Part shown: positions 43,620 through 53,536 of the stretch, piece by piece | Position numbering within the stretch: position 1 is the first letter of the stretch | How the letters are laid out: every line of letters starts with the position of its first letter | Source of the DNA: Brevibacillus agri | GTDB lineage: Bacteria > Bacillota > Bacilli > Brevibacillales > Brevibacillaceae | Direction of reading: 5' to 3' | Assembly: GCF_004117055.1 (NCBI RefSeq) | Contig: NZ_CP026363.1 | Location: 265,001-327,500, forward strand | DNA: 62,500 nucleotides | The notes under the pieces: generated by a model | Database searches by the model: none | The model's input: the letters and a program-made list of their open reading frames with translations, nothing else | Told to the model about the DNA's origin: nothing | Position numbers and translations under genes: made by a program

Positions 43620-43769
43620 TTACTTCGTCTCGCGATGAAGGGTTTGCTTCTTGTCACGGGAGCAATACTTTTTCAGCTCAACACGTTCAGTAGTGGTGCG
43701 CTTGTTTTTTGTGGAGATATAGTTACGCTCGCCACACTCGGTGCACGCCAACGTGATGTTTACTCGCAT
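43620..43769 (-). CDS. rpmG: 50S ribosomal protein L33
   Basis: 49 residues read directly, starting [20 protein letters not shown] and ending [10 protein letters not shown], behind TGGAGGTGGC. Only the first CxxC pair is complete; the second position keeps one Cys (KKYCSRDKK), like B. subtilis RpmGA, so zinc binding is uncertain. First gene before secE-nusG. Confidence 0.96.
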   Translation of the reverse strand: MRVNITLACTECGERNYISTKNKRTTTERVELKKYCSRDKKQTLHRETK

Positions 43770-43879
43770 TTATTGCCACCTCCATCTCATTTCAAACCTG
43801 CTATTCGTTAAAAGTACCAAATGATAAATAGTACGGGAAAACCGCTACTTTTTCCTGACCATTTCATTCACCAAAGTAA

Positions 43880-43908
43880 CCATAGAACAGAGAGATAAGA
43901 GTCTATGG
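43880..43908 (-). other. Stem-loop in the rpmG-secE-nusG leader
   Basis: CCATAGA / TCTATGG, 7-bp perfect stem with a 15-base loop, lying between the candidate promoter and rpmG. No T-run follows. Role unknown. Confidence 0.35.
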
Positions 43909-43919
43909 CTACCTAAATA

Positions 43920-43948
43920 AATTTATCACACCAAAATACCCATGTCAA
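43920..43948 (-). promoter_or_regulatory. Candidate rpmG-secE-nusG promoter
   Basis: Minus strand TTGACA (consensus), 17 bases, TAAATT, in the 292-base gap after sigH. Leader of about 145 bases. Confidence 0.65.
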
Positions 43949-44042
43949 ACAAAACGACTTGACAAAAAGAAGGCCTTTTGCTTCCATATTCCTCCGCGGT
44001 TCGTTATGTACAAAGCTTTTGCGCGCTTGGCGGTCCGAAAAT

Positions 44043-44079
44043 AAAAAGAGATTCCCCTGTTTTACAGATGAATCTCTCT
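44043..44079 (-). terminator. Terminator overlapping the sigH stop
   Basis: Minus strand AGAGATTC / GAATCTCT with an inner CTGT/ACAG helix, followed by TTTTTATTTTC. The sigH stop codon lies inside the loop. Confidence 0.8.
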
Positions 44080-44712
44080 TCCTTCCAGATAGCGCTCCAG
44101 TTTGCGTTTGACGCGCTGCAGTGCATTATCAATAGACTTGACGTGACGTTTGAGCTCGACGGCAATTTGTTGATAGGACCGTCCATCCAGGTACAGCATC
44201 AGCACTTGCCGCTCCAGGTCACTCAAAATTTCGCTCATTTTCCCTTCGATGTCATCAAACTCTTCGCGATTGATGAACAGCTCTTCCGGATCAGTCACTT
44301 TGGTCCCGGAAATCACATCGAGCAGTGTCCGATCAGAATCCTCGTCGTAAATCGGCTTGTCCAGCGAGACGTACGAGTTGAGCGGAATGTGCTTCTGCCT
44401 AGTCGCTGTCTTGATCGCCGTGATGATTTGACGAGTAATACAAAGCTCGGCAAACGCCTTGAACGACGTGAGCTTGTCCCCTCGGAAGTCGCGAATGGAC
44501 TTGTACAGACCGATCATGCCTTCCTGTACGATATCTTCGCGGTCAGCCCCAATAAGAAAATAGGATCTCGCTTTGGCACGCACAAAGTTCTTGTACTTGT
44601 TAATCAAGTATTCCAGAGCTTCGGCATCATTATCGCGAACCAGGTCGACTACTTCTTCGTCGGTCATTAGTTCATATTGGGCATGTTTTAACTCCTTGAG
44701 GTCAACACTCAC
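44062..44712 (-). CDS. sigH: RNA polymerase sporulation sigma factor SigH
   Basis: 216 residues from GTG 44712, 7 bases after GGAGGG; a TTG six codons earlier precedes the site. Region 2 contains YLINKYKNFVRAKARSYFLI and GADREDIVQEGMIGLYKSIR; region 4 contains LDGRSYQQIAVELKRHVKSI. SigH directs early stationary-phase genes including spo0A, kinA and spo0F functions. Same locus as in B. subtilis (between rae1 and rpmG). Confidence 0.97.
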   Translation of the reverse strand: MSVDLKELKHAQYELMTDEEVVDLVRDNDAEALEYLINKYKNFVRAKARSYFLIGADREDIVQEGMIGLYKSIRDFRGDKLTSFKAFAELCITRQIITAIKTATRQKHIPLNSYVSLDKPIYDEDSDRTLLDVISGTKVTDPEELFINREEFDDIEGKMSEILSDLERQVLMLYLDGRSYQQIAVELKRHVKSIDNALQRVKRKLERYLEGREIHL

Positions 44713-44753
44713 AAATGATCCCTCCGCCAACCGGTTTCTCCATAGCTAGCGCT

Positions 44754-44783
44754 ATTATACATGATGCCGTAAAAAAGCGTCAA
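44754..44783 (-). promoter_or_regulatory. Candidate sigma-A promoter of sigH
   Basis: Minus strand TTGACG, 18 bases, TATAAT, between the rae1 stop and sigH. In B. subtilis the vegetative sigH promoter is repressed by AbrB; no operator can be judged here. Confidence 0.7.
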
Positions 44784-44794
44784 CCGAATCCAAG

Positions 44795-45319
44795 TTATTC
44801 CCTTCTCCATTTTTCGAATATTTTCGCTATTTCGTCGTTCAGCGCAATCCGTTTGGAGAACCGTTCTTCGTGCGTTTTTTCGACCTGCTGCTTGATTTCT
44901 TTCCCGGCGTTTTCCATATCGAGCAGCAACTCCCTCGCGGATTTGCGCAAGGCTCCCTGTCCAAAAATAACCCGCTGGGACGTATAGTCCGAGGTCGCTA
45001 CATAAATTTGTCGATTTTTTTGGTGAAATTCGGAGACAAGCTGCTCAATTTTTTCGTCAGCCGTCTCCTTTTTCTTCGTGAAGTAGATTTCAACCAGGTA
45101 ATCTTCCATTTGCCGGCCGATGCCGGGAACGTTGTATGCGTCGAACACGATGATGACTTTGATCCCGGTATAGCTCTGGTACTCTGCCATTTTGGAGATC
45201 AACTGGTCGCGCGCCTCGTCCATCCGCTCCTGATCTTTCAAAAGGCGCAGCTCAGGCCAGGCCCCGATGATATTGTAGCCGTCCACGATCAAAAGCTGTT
45301 TAGCTTTTCTTTTCGCCAT
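44795..45319 (-). CDS. rae1: NYN-domain ribosome-associated endoribonuclease Rae1 (YacP)
   Basis: 174 residues. PIN-like NYN domain with acidic residues in LLIVDGYNIIGAWPEL, VIIVFDAYNVPG and YVATSDYTSQRVIFGQGA. B. subtilis Rae1 cleaves mRNA in the ribosomal A site. The C-terminal helix (after about residue 130) is charged. One base after rlmB, in the cysS-mrnC-rlmB-rae1 series. Confidence 0.92.
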   Translation of the reverse strand: MAKRKAKQLLIVDGYNIIGAWPELRLLKDQERMDEARDQLISKMAEYQSYTGIKVIIVFDAYNVPGIGRQMEDYLVEIYFTKKKETADEKIEQLVSEFHQKNRQIYVATSDYTSQRVIFGQGALRKSARELLLDMENAGKEIKQQVEKTHEERFSKRIALNDEIAKIFEKWRRE

Positions 45320-45320
45320 C

Positions 45321-46076
45321 TCACTTCACCCGCGTCGGAAGAGGACTCCTGGAGCGATATACTTCATACATCAGCAAAGCAGCAGCCACCGAAGCATTCA
45401 GGGAGGTGACGTTGCCCGCCATGGGCAGACTGTAGAGGAAATCACAGTTTTCCCGCACGAGGCGACTCATCCCTTTTCCTTCACTGCCGATGACAACGGC
45501 GAGCGGCATCGTGTAGTCGCCCTGGCGGAAGTCCTGCTTGGCGCTGGCGTCCGTTCCCGCGATCCAGACTCCGCGCTCCTTCAGCTCCTCCATCGTGCGC
45601 ACGAGATTGGTGACGCGCGCTACGGGCACGTAGTTGATCGCTCCGGCTGACGCCTTTGCCACCGTCGCTGTCAGGCTGACAGAGCGCCGCTTCGGAATGA
45701 CGATGCCATGCGCTCCCACCGCATCTGCGGTACGCATGATCGAACCCAGGTTATGCGGGTCTTCCAGCTCGTCCAGCAGCAAAAGGAACGGCTGCTCGCC
45801 TTTTTCCTCGGCCCGCTGCAAAATGTCGTCCACTTCTACGTAGTCGTAAGCCGCGACAGAAGCCACGACTCCCTGATGGTTGTCCGTCGACACAAGCTGG
45901 TCCAGCTTTTTGCGGTTGGCGGTAGTCACAATGACCCCCTGCTCTTTTGCCAAAGCAAAGACAGGTGCCATCAAATTTTTGTTGGTCCCTTCCGCAATCC
46001 AAATCTTGTTGATCGTGCGCCCGGAACGCAGCGCCTCGATCACGGGGTTTTTCCCCAAAATCCACTCTTCACTCAT
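45321..46076 (-). CDS. rlmB: 23S rRNA (guanosine-2'-O-)-methyltransferase RlmB (TrmH family)
   Basis: 251 residues. N-terminal substrate-binding domain (GKNPVIEALRSGRTINKIW), then a SPOUT domain with the knot motifs LLLDELEDPHNLGSIMRTAD, VVIGSEGKGMSRLVRENCD and LPMAGNVTSLNASVAAALLM. RlmB methylates G2251 (E. coli numbering) in the P loop. Four bases apart from mrnC. Confidence 0.93.
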   Translation of the reverse strand: MSEEWILGKNPVIEALRSGRTINKIWIAEGTNKNLMAPVFALAKEQGVIVTTANRKKLDQLVSTDNHQGVVASVAAYDYVEVDDILQRAEEKGEQPFLLLLDELEDPHNLGSIMRTADAVGAHGIVIPKRRSVSLTATVAKASAGAINYVPVARVTNLVRTMEELKERGVWIAGTDASAKQDFRQGDYTMPLAVVIGSEGKGMSRLVRENCDFLYSLPMAGNVTSLNASVAAALLMYEVYRSRSPLPTRVK

Positions 46077-46079
46077 GTC

Positions 46080-46481
46080 TTACTCTCCTTCCACAATCGC
46101 AAACGCCTGTTGCACAATTTCTGCGATCCGCTCTTCTTTTCCACACAAATACAAGTAGCCAATCAACGCTTCAAAAGCCGTAGCATGCCTGTAGTCGATA
46201 ATATCGGCATTTTTGGCGGTGGAGCCGGACTTGGCATTCCGCCCCCGTTTTACCACATTCAGCTCTTCCTCCGGCAATGTCGGCATCAGCGCGAGCAGCA
46301 CATTGGCCTGTGCTTTGGCTGAAACGTAACGATTGGCCGCCTTGTGGAGCTGGTTAGGTTTAACCAGCCCCTTGGCGATCAGATGATACCGCACGCAATG
46401 CGCATAGGTAGCATCGCCCAGAAAGGCGAGCACGAGTGGATTTGTCAGGTTTGGATCTCGGGTCAGTTCTTCTTTTTGCAT
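46080..46481 (-). CDS. mrnC: Mini-ribonuclease III (MrnC)
   Basis: 133 residues, an RNase III catalytic domain without the double-stranded RNA-binding domain. LVLAFLGDATYAHCVRYHLI holds the first acidic residue and ATAFEALIGYLYLCGKEERI the second set. B. subtilis MrnC matures the ends of 23S rRNA. Between cysS and rlmB. Confidence 0.93.
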   Translation of the reverse strand: MQKEELTRDPNLTNPLVLAFLGDATYAHCVRYHLIAKGLVKPNQLHKAANRYVSAKAQANVLLALMPTLPEEELNVVKRGRNAKSGSTAKNADIIDYRHATAFEALIGYLYLCGKEERIAEIVQQAFAIVEGE

Positions 46482-46498
46482 CTAGCTTCTTCGGCCCC

Positions 46499-47905
46499 TT
46501 ATTTTCGGCGCCAGCGAACACCTTGTGGCGTGTCCTCCAGCACGATTCCTTTTGCCGCGAGCAGGTCGCGAATTTCGTCAGAGCGGGCAAAGTTTTTCGC
46601 TTTGCGCGCCTCTGTGCGCTCTGCGATCAGCGCGTCGATCTCACTGTCCACCAGCTCCTGCTCCTCGGCAATCTCAAGTCCGAGAACTTCTGTCAATTCC
46701 ACGAGCAGCTCCATATAGGCGCGAACCTCTCCGGCCCCTACATTTTGGTGGCGCAAATACAGGTTCGCTTCCTTCACCACGTCGAAAATGACCGTGATGG
46801 CATTGGCTGTATTAAGATCGTCGTCCATTTCAGTAATGAACCGTTCTCTCAGCTCATTGATGATGCGCTGCTGTTCCTCGGCCTGGCCGTTCGGCTCCTC
46901 GTCTCTTGCCGTATCCAGGCGGTGGGAGAGGTTCGTGTAAGCTGTTTTGATGCGCTCCAGGCCGTTCGCTGCCTGCTCCAGCAGCTCCTCGCTGAAATTG
47001 ATCGGGTTGCGGTAGTGGCCTTGCAGCATGAAGAAACGGATCAACTGGCCGCCGAATTTTTTGGACAGATCGCGAGCGAGCAAAAAGTTTCCGAGGGATT
47101 TCGACATTTTCTCGTTGTCGATATTGAGCATCCCGTTGTGCAGCCAGTAGCGGGCAAACACTTTTCCGGTAAAGCACTCGGACTGCGCGATTTCGTTTTC
47201 GTGGTGCGGGAACACAAGGTCGGTTCCGCCCGCATGAATGTCGATCTGTTCACCCAAAAACTTCAGGGCCATCGCCGAACATTCGATATGCCAGCCTGGT
47301 CTGCCTTCGCCCCACGGGCTGCTCCAGGTTACTTCGCCTTCCTTCGCAGACTTCCAGAGCGCGAAGTCGAGCGGATGCTCTTTTTTCTCGTTGATCTCTA
47401 CGCGAGCGCCTGCCTGCAAATCGTCCAGCGGCTGGTGCGAGAGCTTGCCATATTCCTGAAAACGCCCCGTGCGGAAATAGACGTCGCCTTCGCTCTCGTA
47501 CGCGTAGCCTTTTTCGATCAGCCCTTCCACGAACGAAATGATCTCCGGAATCGTCTGCATGACGCGCGGCTGAATGTCAGGCGGCAACACGTTCAGGGCA
47601 CGCAGGTCCTCGTTGTACGCATCGGTGTAGCGGTCTGCTACTTCCTTGACCGTCGTTCCTTCCTGGTTGGCTACCCGAATCAGTTTGTCGTCCACATCGG
47701 TAATGTTTTGCACGAACGTCACTTCGTAGCCGCGGTATTTCAAATAACGTCGAAGCGTGTCGAAAACAATAGCGGGACGGGCGTTTCCAATGTGAATGTA
47801 GTTGTACACGGTCGGTCCACATACGTACATCTTCACCTTGCCCGGCTCCAATGTGACGAACGGTTCCTTTCGTCGTGTCATCGTATTAGTCAGTTGAATG
47901 CCCAT
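46499..47905 (-). CDS. cysS: Cysteinyl-tRNA synthetase
   Basis: 468 residues. Zinc and HIGH-type region [51 protein letters not shown] and the KMSKSLGN loop. C-terminal DALR-type helical domain. Start ATG at 47905 lies 20 bases inside cysE, suggesting translational coupling. Regulated with cysE by the T-box leader. Confidence 0.98.
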   Translation of the reverse strand: MGIQLTNTMTRRKEPFVTLEPGKVKMYVCGPTVYNYIHIGNARPAIVFDTLRRYLKYRGYEVTFVQNITDVDDKLIRVANQEGTTVKEVADRYTDAYNEDLRALNVLPPDIQPRVMQTIPEIISFVEGLIEKGYAYESEGDVYFRTGRFQEYGKLSHQPLDDLQAGARVEINEKKEHPLDFALWKSAKEGEVTWSSPWGEGRPGWHIECSAMALKFLGEQIDIHAGGTDLVFPHHENEIAQSECFTGKVFARYWLHNGMLNIDNEKMSKSLGNFLLARDLSKKFGGQLIRFFMLQGHYRNPINFSEELLEQAANGLERIKTAYTNLSHRLDTARDEEPNGQAEEQQRIINELRERFITEMDDDLNTANAITVIFDVVKEANLYLRHQNVGAGEVRAYMELLVELTEVLGLEIAEEQELVDSEIDALIAERTEARKAKNFARSDEIRDLLAAKGIVLEDTPQGVRWRRK

Positions 47906-48551
47906 GGTTCTTTTTATCCTCCCTCAAAAGCTCCAATTCTTTGCGCAATTGATCGATTTCCTTTTGCATCAGACGAATCGTGTCTGCAACCGGGTCAGGC
48001 ATGTTGACGTGGTCCAGATCGTGTTTGACGCGTTTGCCATCCTGAATGACGATGCGTGCCTTGATCCCTACTACGGTCGAGTTGGGCGGCACTTCCTGCA
48101 AAACGACTGCGCCAGCCCCTATCTTTGAATTATCGCCAATTTTGAAAGAACCCAACACTTTTGCCCCCGTCGCGATAATGACATCGTTGCCGATTGTGGG
48201 ATGGCGCTTGCCTTTTTCCTTCCCGGTTCCCCCGAGCGTGACGCCCTGATAGATGGTGACATTGTCGCCGATTTCACATGTCTCCCCGATGACCACGCCC
48301 ATACCGTGGTCGATAAACAAGCCTCTGCCAATTCGCGCGCCCGGATGAATTTCGATCCCGGTGAAAAAGCGGGTAACCTGCGACACAATCCGCGCAAGCG
48401 TGTACCACTCCGCTTTCCAGAGCTTGTGGGCAATCCGGTGCCCCCATATGGCGTGCAGACCTGAATAGGTCATGACAACTTCCAATGCACTGCGTGCTGC
48501 CGGGTCTCTTTCAAATACAGCCTGAATGTCATCTTTCATCTGTGCGAACAT
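47886..48551 (-). CDS. cysE: Serine O-acetyltransferase
   Basis: 221 residues from ATG 48551 after AGGAGGTG (spacing about 12); an ATG 4 codons later is an alternative. N-terminal helices ([20 protein letters not shown]) then left-handed beta-helix hexapeptide repeats ([36 protein letters not shown]) with the acetyl-CoA and serine histidines (DHGMG). First step of cysteine synthesis; pairing with cysS under one T-box couples cysteine supply to its use. Confidence 0.97.
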   Translation of the reverse strand: MFAQMKDDIQAVFERDPAARSALEVVMTYSGLHAIWGHRIAHKLWKAEWYTLARIVSQVTRFFTGIEIHPGARIGRGLFIDHGMGVVIGETCEIGDNVTIYQGVTLGGTGKEKGKRHPTIGNDVIIATGAKVLGSFKIGDNSKIGAGAVVLQEVPPNSTVVGIKARIVIQDGKRVKHDLDHVNMPDPVADTIRLMQKEIDQLRKELELLREDKKNHGHSTD

Positions 48552-48602
48552 AGTTGGGTGGCACCTCCTGCCTGAAATTCCTGCCAGATTTTTTTGCTGC
48601 AA

Positions 48603-48912
48603 AAGAAAAACGCCTCCACCCCTTCAAGGACGAAGGGACAGAGACGGGGTTTACCGCGGTTCCACTCTGCTTAGATCGCTGTTCATCCGGCCAAAAGAAA
48701 GCCAGTCGCACGATCTCGCTCTACATCCCGATAACGGCGGGAACCGATGGCACCTACTGATGTCGTCCAAACAGTCAGACACGTTCAGCTCATTGCTCAC
48801 AGGCGCATTTCCGAACAGGGCACGCTGGATGGCTCTCACCTTTCCATCCTCTCTGTAAACGTGTATCCTGCCGTACTTCTCCTGATCGTCGCATTCGTTT
48901 GTATATCACTGG
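48603..48912 (-). ncRNA. T-box leader upstream of cysE-cysS
   Basis: Minus strand carries the T-box sequence AGAGTGGAACCGCGG (48654-48668), preceded by stem I elements: AGGAGAAGTA, AGAGAGGATGG, GGAAATGCGCC, and an upper helix pairing 48853-48864 with 48779-48788. A strong terminator hairpin (CGTCTC..CCCTTC / GAAGGGG..GGAGGCG, 48611-48645) ends in TTTTTC. T-boxes sense uncharged tRNA; cysteine tRNA is inferred from the genes controlled. I could not place the specifier codon in the usual GAA-codon pattern. Confidence 0.88.
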
Positions 48913-48923
48913 CCCTTTACAGG

Positions 48924-50390
48924 TTATTTTCCGTTTGCAATCACACGCTGGGCACGCGCCAACACTTTGTCGCGTCCGAGCAGGTACAGCGTCTCTGCCA
49001 AGTCGCGCCCGTGCGCTTGACCCGTTGTGCCGACACGTACTGGCATGAACAGCGCTTTGCCTTTTTGACCCGTTTCCTTTTGCACGTCCTTCAGCACCGC
49101 TTTGATGACATCCACATTATATGCATCCTGGGCCGACAGGTGTTTCACAAAAGAAGCGAGAACTTCCGGAAACTGCGGTTCTTTCAGTACCATTGTCGCC
49201 TCTTCATCGTACACCACTTCGTCCAGGAAGAAAAGAGCGGCCAATGGAACGATTTGGGCACAGTAGGACATTTGCTCCTGGTACAGCGCGACAATGCTGC
49301 GCACCCACTCCCGCTTCTCGTCAGACAGCGTTTCCTCGATAAAGCCCGCTTTTTGCAGGTGCGGAATGCACATGTCGGTAATCAGATCGAGCGGCTGACG
49401 CTTCAGGTAGTAGTTGTTCATCCAGTTCATTTTTGTCGCATCAAATACTGCCGGCGACTTGCTCACGCGCTCCATGGAGAACAGCTTGACCAAATCGTCC
49501 ATGAGGAAAATTTCCTCTTCGCCACCTGGAGACCAGCCCAAAAGAACGAGGAAGTTCACGATTGCTTCTGGCAGGAAGCCAAGATCGCGGTATTGCTCGA
49601 TGAATTGCAAAATGCTTTCATCGCGCTTGGACATTTTTTTGCCATCCTGGTTGAGAATCAGTGCCAAGTGGGCGAAGTCAGGCGCTTCCCAGCCAAACGC
49701 TTCGTAGATCATCAATTGGCGAGGCGTGTTGGAGAGATGTTCCTCGCCGCGAATGACGTGGCTGATTTTCATCAGGTAGTCGTCGATCACAACCGCGAAG
49801 TTGTAGGTAGGGATACCGTCCGGACGGCAAATGACGAAGTCGCCCATTTCGTTGGAGTTGAATGTCACCTGTCCGCGGATCAGGTCGTTGACTACGTATT
49901 CGCGGTTATCCGGCACAAGGAAATGAATGGATGGCACACGGCCTTCCGCTTCGTATTGCGCGCGCTGCTCTTCTGTCACATGGCGATGCTTCTCCAGAAT
50001 ACGCGGAGTTTCTCCACGCGCCAGTTGTTCTTCGCGCTCGGCATCCAGCTCTTCCTTGGTCGCGTAACAGTAGTACGCCTTGCCTTCTGCGAGCAGTTGA
50101 TCGATATATTTACGGTAAATGTCCAATCTCTCGGTTTGGCGATACGGGCCGTAGGGGCCGCCCACATCGGTGCCTTCTTCCCATTCGATTCCGAGCCATT
50201 TCAAGTTCTTCATTTGCTCTTCATCGGCATTTTCCTTATTGCGCGTTTGGTCCGTATCCTCGATCCGAACGATAAACGAACCGCCGTGATGTTTGGCAAA
50301 CAGATAGTTAAAAAGCGCTGTTCGCGCACCGCCGATGTGCAAATGCCCCGTAGGACTCGGCGCATAACGCGTGCGGATTTCTTTCGCCAT
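48924..50390 (-). CDS. gltX: Glutamyl-tRNA synthetase
   Basis: 488 residues from ATG 50390 with AAGGATGG upstream. HIGH-type motif [25 protein letters not shown] motif [12 protein letters not shown], and the anticodon-binding helical C-terminal half. In most Firmicutes this enzyme charges both tRNA-Glu and tRNA-Gln, the latter being corrected by GatCAB. Upstream of the T-box and cysES. Confidence 0.98.
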   Translation of the reverse strand: MAKEIRTRYAPSPTGHLHIGGARTALFNYLFAKHHGGSFIVRIEDTDQTRNKENADEEQMKNLKWLGIEWEEGTDVGGPYGPYRQTERLDIYRKYIDQLLAEGKAYYCYATKEELDAEREEQLARGETPRILEKHRHVTEEQRAQYEAEGRVPSIHFLVPDNREYVVNDLIRGQVTFNSNEMGDFVICRPDGIPTYNFAVVIDDYLMKISHVIRGEEHLSNTPRQLMIYEAFGWEAPDFAHLALILNQDGKKMSKRDESILQFIEQYRDLGFLPEAIVNFLVLLGWSPGGEEEIFLMDDLVKLFSMERVSKSPAVFDATKMNWMNNYYLKRQPLDLITDMCIPHLQKAGFIEETLSDEKREWVRSIVALYQEQMSYCAQIVPLAALFFLDEVVYDEEATMVLKEPQFPEVLASFVKHLSAQDAYNVDVIKAVLKDVQKETGQKGKALFMPVRVGTTGQAHGRDLAETLYLLGRDKVLARAQRVIANGK

Positions 50391-50472
50391 TTTTAGCACC
50401 ATCCTTGTGAATGTAAAAGGCTATGATCCTTCATGAATACGTTTCTAAGGCTTTATGTTACACCTTGCCCCT

Positions 50473-50946
50473 TTACTTGACAAGCAAGCATGCAGCCTGG
50501 GCCGCGATTCCTTCTCCTCTGCCCGTAAAACCGAGCTTTTCCGAAGTCGTCGCCTTCACGTTTACCTGCGAGGCGTCTTCTGCCTCCAGCACACGGGCAA
50601 TGACTTCGCGCATTTGCGGTATGTAAGGAGCCATTTTCGGCGCTTGCGCGATAATCGTCGCATCTACGTTGCCAAGGCGATAGCCACGCTCTTTTGCCAG
50701 CTTCCACACATGCTCGAGCAGCACGACGCTGTCAGCTCCCTTGAAGGCAGGGTCCGTATCCGGGAAGTGGCGCCCGATGTCGCCTTCGCCAATCGCTCCG
50801 AGAATCGCGTCGCTGATGGCGTGCAGCAGCACATCGGCGTCAGAATGGCCCAGCAAGCCTTTTTCATACGGAATGGTGACGCCGCCGATAATGCACGGAC
50901 GACCTTCCACCAGTTGATGCACATCAAATCCTTGTCCAATACGCAT
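50473..50946 (-). CDS. ispF: 2-C-methyl-D-erythritol 2,4-cyclodiphosphate synthase
   Basis: 157 residues. Metal ligands in [12 protein letters not shown] and the [20 protein letters not shown] segment, [12 protein letters not shown], and the C-terminal [17 protein letters not shown]. Fifth enzyme of the methylerythritol phosphate isoprenoid pathway. Three bases after ispD. Confidence 0.97.
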   Translation of the reverse strand: MRIGQGFDVHQLVEGRPCIIGGVTIPYEKGLLGHSDADVLLHAISDAILGAIGEGDIGRHFPDTDPAFKGADSVVLLEHVWKLAKERGYRLGNVDATIIAQAPKMAPYIPQMREVIARVLEAEDASQVNVKATTSEKLGFTGRGEGIAAQAACLLVK

Positions 50947-50949
50947 GAT

Positions 50950-51636
50950 TTACTCTCCCCTTCGCTTACGCATGATCTCTTCACCGAGCCACAGGTCATC
51001 CGGCGTCGTGATCTTAATATTCTCATAGCTTCCCTGCATGACGGACACAGGATGCCCCAGCCATTCGACCAGCATCGCGTCATCCGTACCGAGCTTGCCC
51101 GCTTTTTCTGCCGCCTCATGCGCCTCTCGCAGCAAAGACATACGAAAAGCTTGTGGGGTTTGAACCGCCCACAAGCTTTCCCGTGCCGGGGTAGCCTCCA
51201 CAAGCCCTGTGGCCCCCACCACTTTTATCGTATCCTTGACAGGCACGGCCATGATCGTGGCCTGATCGCGCCGCACCTGCCGGAGCATGTCGCTGATCTG
51301 CTGCTGCGTGACGAAAGGTCGGGCAGCATCGTGAACAAGCACGTAGGTACAGGATGAAGCCAGTGACGCCAGACCGTTTCTGACGCTGTCCTGCCGTTCG
51401 GCGCCGCCCAAGGTGACGGTGACTTGCAGCTTTTCCGCATCCACCAAGGCAAGCACGTCGGCGTAGTCCGCTTCGCTCACGACCAGGACGATCTGGTCGA
51501 TCTCCTGATGCGAAGCGAAAAGGCGAACGGTGTGAGCCAAGATCGGCTCTCCTGCAAGCGGCAACCACAATTTGTTTCGTTGACCGCCCATTCTTTTGCC
51601 GGAACCGGCAGCAACGATCACGACCCCTGTACTCAC
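50950..51636 (-). CDS. ispD: 2-C-methyl-D-erythritol 4-phosphate cytidylyltransferase
   Basis: 228 residues. Nucleotide-binding AAGSGKRMGGQRNKLWLPL, VHDAARPFV, and AVPVKDTIKVV are diagnostic. Joins CTP to methylerythritol phosphate in the same pathway as IspF. The C-terminus contains TDDAMLVEWLGHPVSVMQGS. Confidence 0.97.
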   Translation of the reverse strand: MSTGVVIVAAGSGKRMGGQRNKLWLPLAGEPILAHTVRLFASHQEIDQIVLVVSEADYADVLALVDAEKLQVTVTLGGAERQDSVRNGLASLASSCTYVLVHDAARPFVTQQQISDMLRQVRRDQATIMAVPVKDTIKVVGATGLVEATPARESLWAVQTPQAFRMSLLREAHEAAEKAGKLGTDDAMLVEWLGHPVSVMQGSYENIKITTPDDLWLGEEIMRKRRGE

Positions 51637-51670
51637 GTTTTCTTTCCTCTCCCGTCTTGTACTTCTCGCC

Positions 51671-52759
51671 TTACAGCGCTCTTTCCAGCAGCTTCGGCTT
51701 GGCGAAGATCATCCGTCCCGCTGACGTTTGCAGCACGCTGGTGACCAATACGTCCACGTCGTTGCCGATGTATTCGCGTCCGCCTTCCACGACGATCATC
51801 GTGCCGTCGTCGAGATAAGCAACGCCCTGACCGTGCTCTTTGCCGTCTTTGATGACTTGCACGTTCATTTCTTCCCCTGGCAGCACGACCGGCTTCACGG
51901 CGTTAGCCAAGTCGTTGATGTTCAATACCGCCACGCCTTGCAGCTCGCACACTTTGTTCAGGTTGAAGTCGTTGGTGACGACTTTTCCGTTCATGACCTT
52001 CGCCAGCTTAATCAGCTTGCTGTCCACTTCGGATACTTCTTCAAAGTCGCCTTCCCAAATCTGCACCTTGACCTTCATTTCCTTCTGGATCTTGTTGAGG
52101 ATGTCCAGACCACGGCGGCCGCGGTTGCGCTTCAGCACATCCGAGGAATCCGCGATGTGTTGCAGCTCCTCCAGGACAAAGCCCGGAATGACCAGCACGC
52201 CCTCCAAAAAGCCCGTGCGGCAAATATCTGCAATGCGTCCGTCAATGATGACGCTCGTATCCAAAATCTTGTGCTCGACATTGGTCGTCGCAGCAGCCTG
52301 TTCCTTTTTCTTATCCTTGCGTCCAATAGAGAAAACCGACATAATCTCGTCCCGCTTGCGAAACCCTACCTGAAAGCCCAGATAGCCGAGCAACCCGGAA
52401 ACAACCAGTGGCAACAGATCACCTATTAGCGGAATCGGAATTTTACTGATGGGCAGGAATAATAAAAAGGCAACAATAAGACCACTAATCAACCCCATCG
52501 CTCCGAACATCACGTCAACAATCGGCATTTTGACGAGCGTCTCTTCTCCCCAGCGAACTACCCTCAAAATGTAGTCCAACAGCCAATTAGCTAAAAAGAA
52601 GAACAGAATGGCACCAAGTACCGCCCCAATATATTGCGCTCCAGCAACTACTCCAAAATTCAACAACGGGTTGAGCAGCGAAAACAGCTCTGTACCGTAT
52701 TGGTACCCCAAGCCACCGCCAACCAAGACAAAAAAGATTTTTCCTATGCGGCGTACCAT
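51671..52759 (-). CDS. PIN/TRAM-domain integral membrane protein (YacL)
   Basis: 362 residues. Four N-terminal membrane segments (residues about 1-130, for example [18 protein letters not shown] and [16 protein letters not shown]), then a PIN nuclease-like domain with acidic residues in [43 protein letters not shown], and a C-terminal TRAM domain ([20 protein letters not shown]). B. subtilis yacL lies between disA and ispD. RNase activity is inferred from the fold. RBS AAAGGAGGTGAAGGC is strong. Confidence 0.9.
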   Translation of the reverse strand: MVRRIGKIFFVLVGGGLGYQYGTELFSLLNPLLNFGVVAGAQYIGAVLGAILFFFLANWLLDYILRVVRWGEETLVKMPIVDVMFGAMGLISGLIVAFLLFLPISKIPIPLIGDLLPLVVSGLLGYLGFQVGFRKRDEIMSVFSIGRKDKKKEQAAATTNVEHKILDTSVIIDGRIADICRTGFLEGVLVIPGFVLEELQHIADSSDVLKRNRGRRGLDILNKIQKEMKVKVQIWEGDFEEVSEVDSKLIKLAKVMNGKVVTNDFNLNKVCELQGVAVLNINDLANAVKPVVLPGEEMNVQVIKDGKEHGQGVAYLDDGTMIVVEGGREYIGNDVDVLVTSVLQTSAGRMIFAKPKLLERAL

Positions 52760-52854
52760 GCCTTCACCTCCTTTTATTAATTATAGACAGAAGCCTATGA
52801 GTAAAACCCTGTTTCTTTCCAAATAGCGAAATTGCTTCATTATCGCTTTCCCTC

Positions 52855-52884
52855 ACTATAGCAAAAATGATTTTACCATGTCAA
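52855..52884 (-). promoter_or_regulatory. Candidate sigma-A promoter of the yacL-ispD-ispF unit
   Basis: Minus strand TTGACA, 18 bases, TATAGT, with TGC before the -10 box (extended -10). About 90 bases upstream of the coding start. Confidence 0.7.
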
Positions 52885-52954
52885 ATAGCCAAAAATTTTA
52901 ACATAGTTGCCATTTTCTCGTCAACCTCAAACACCTGTTTCCTTCCCAGGCAAA

Positions 52955-52984
52955 TTGACAGCGGCCAGACTCCCTTCTTATAAT
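52955..52984 (+). promoter_or_regulatory. Candidate sigma-A promoter of the DUF1573-type gene
   Basis: TTGACA, 18 bases, TATAAT; both boxes are perfect consensus. Divergent from the yacL promoter with about 70 bases between the -35 boxes. Confidence 0.75.
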
Positions 52985-53047
52985 GGCAGTAACACAATGA
53001 GCGAAAATTGTGACGATACGAACAGCTTAAAGCAGAGGTGAATCGAT

Positions 53048-53443
53048 ATGGACAAACGAGATGTAGACGACTTTCAAGCACAAGTATCCGAGCTTTTGAT
53101 CCGACATCGAAGCGTACTGGACGTCATGTCCAAAGTTCAGGAAACAGCGTCTCGCATCAACCGCTCCCTGACGAAAGCCATCACCGAATGCGGCTGTGTT
53201 GAAGTGGTAGCCAAAAAGCAAACCTACGACGCAAGCAAAAACCTGGAGGAGAACAAGTCCCATCTGGACACTCACTTTAACGGCCCACTATGCGAGCATT
53301 GTCGCGATGTAGTCACAGCAGAGCTTGGCAAAAATCTTTTTTACCTGACCGCCTTGTGCAACATTACAGACATCAAGCTGGAGGACGTCTTGCAAAAAGA
53401 ATCGAACCGGCTGAATACGCTGGGTGTGTTCAATCTTTCTTAA
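53048..53443 (+). CDS. DUF1573-type protein, conserved in Bacillales
   Basis: 131 residues, ATG after AGAGGTGAATCGAT. Mostly helical, without signal peptide or membrane segment. Two cysteine motifs stand out: ECGCVE near residue 47 and LCEHCRD near residue 82, so metal or redox binding is possible. The body contains RINRSLTKAITECG and LGKNLFYLTALCNITDIKLE. Similar proteins are annotated DUF1573 in Paenibacillus and Brevibacillus from memory; function unknown. It stands alone on the plus strand between yacL and pssA, with a consensus promoter and a terminator. Confidence 0.85.
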   Translation: MDKRDVDDFQAQVSELLIRHRSVLDVMSKVQETASRINRSLTKAITECGCVEVVAKKQTYDASKNLEENKSHLDTHFNGPLCEHCRDVVTAELGKNLFYLTALCNITDIKLEDVLQKESNRLNTLGVFNLS

Positions 53444-53492
53444 CCCCACACTCGTATTACGAATGAACCCTACAAAAAGTTGCATCCAAAAG

Positions 53493-53526
53493 CGAAAAAC
53501 CCGCACATCGCAGCGCGGGTTTTTTC
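53493..53526. terminator. Terminator between DUF1573-type gene and pssA
   Basis: AAAAACCCGC / GCGGGTTTTT with a 10-base loop (53495-53525), A-rich left and T-rich right, serving both convergent genes. Confidence 0.9.
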
Positions 53527-53536
53527 ATTGCCTGGC

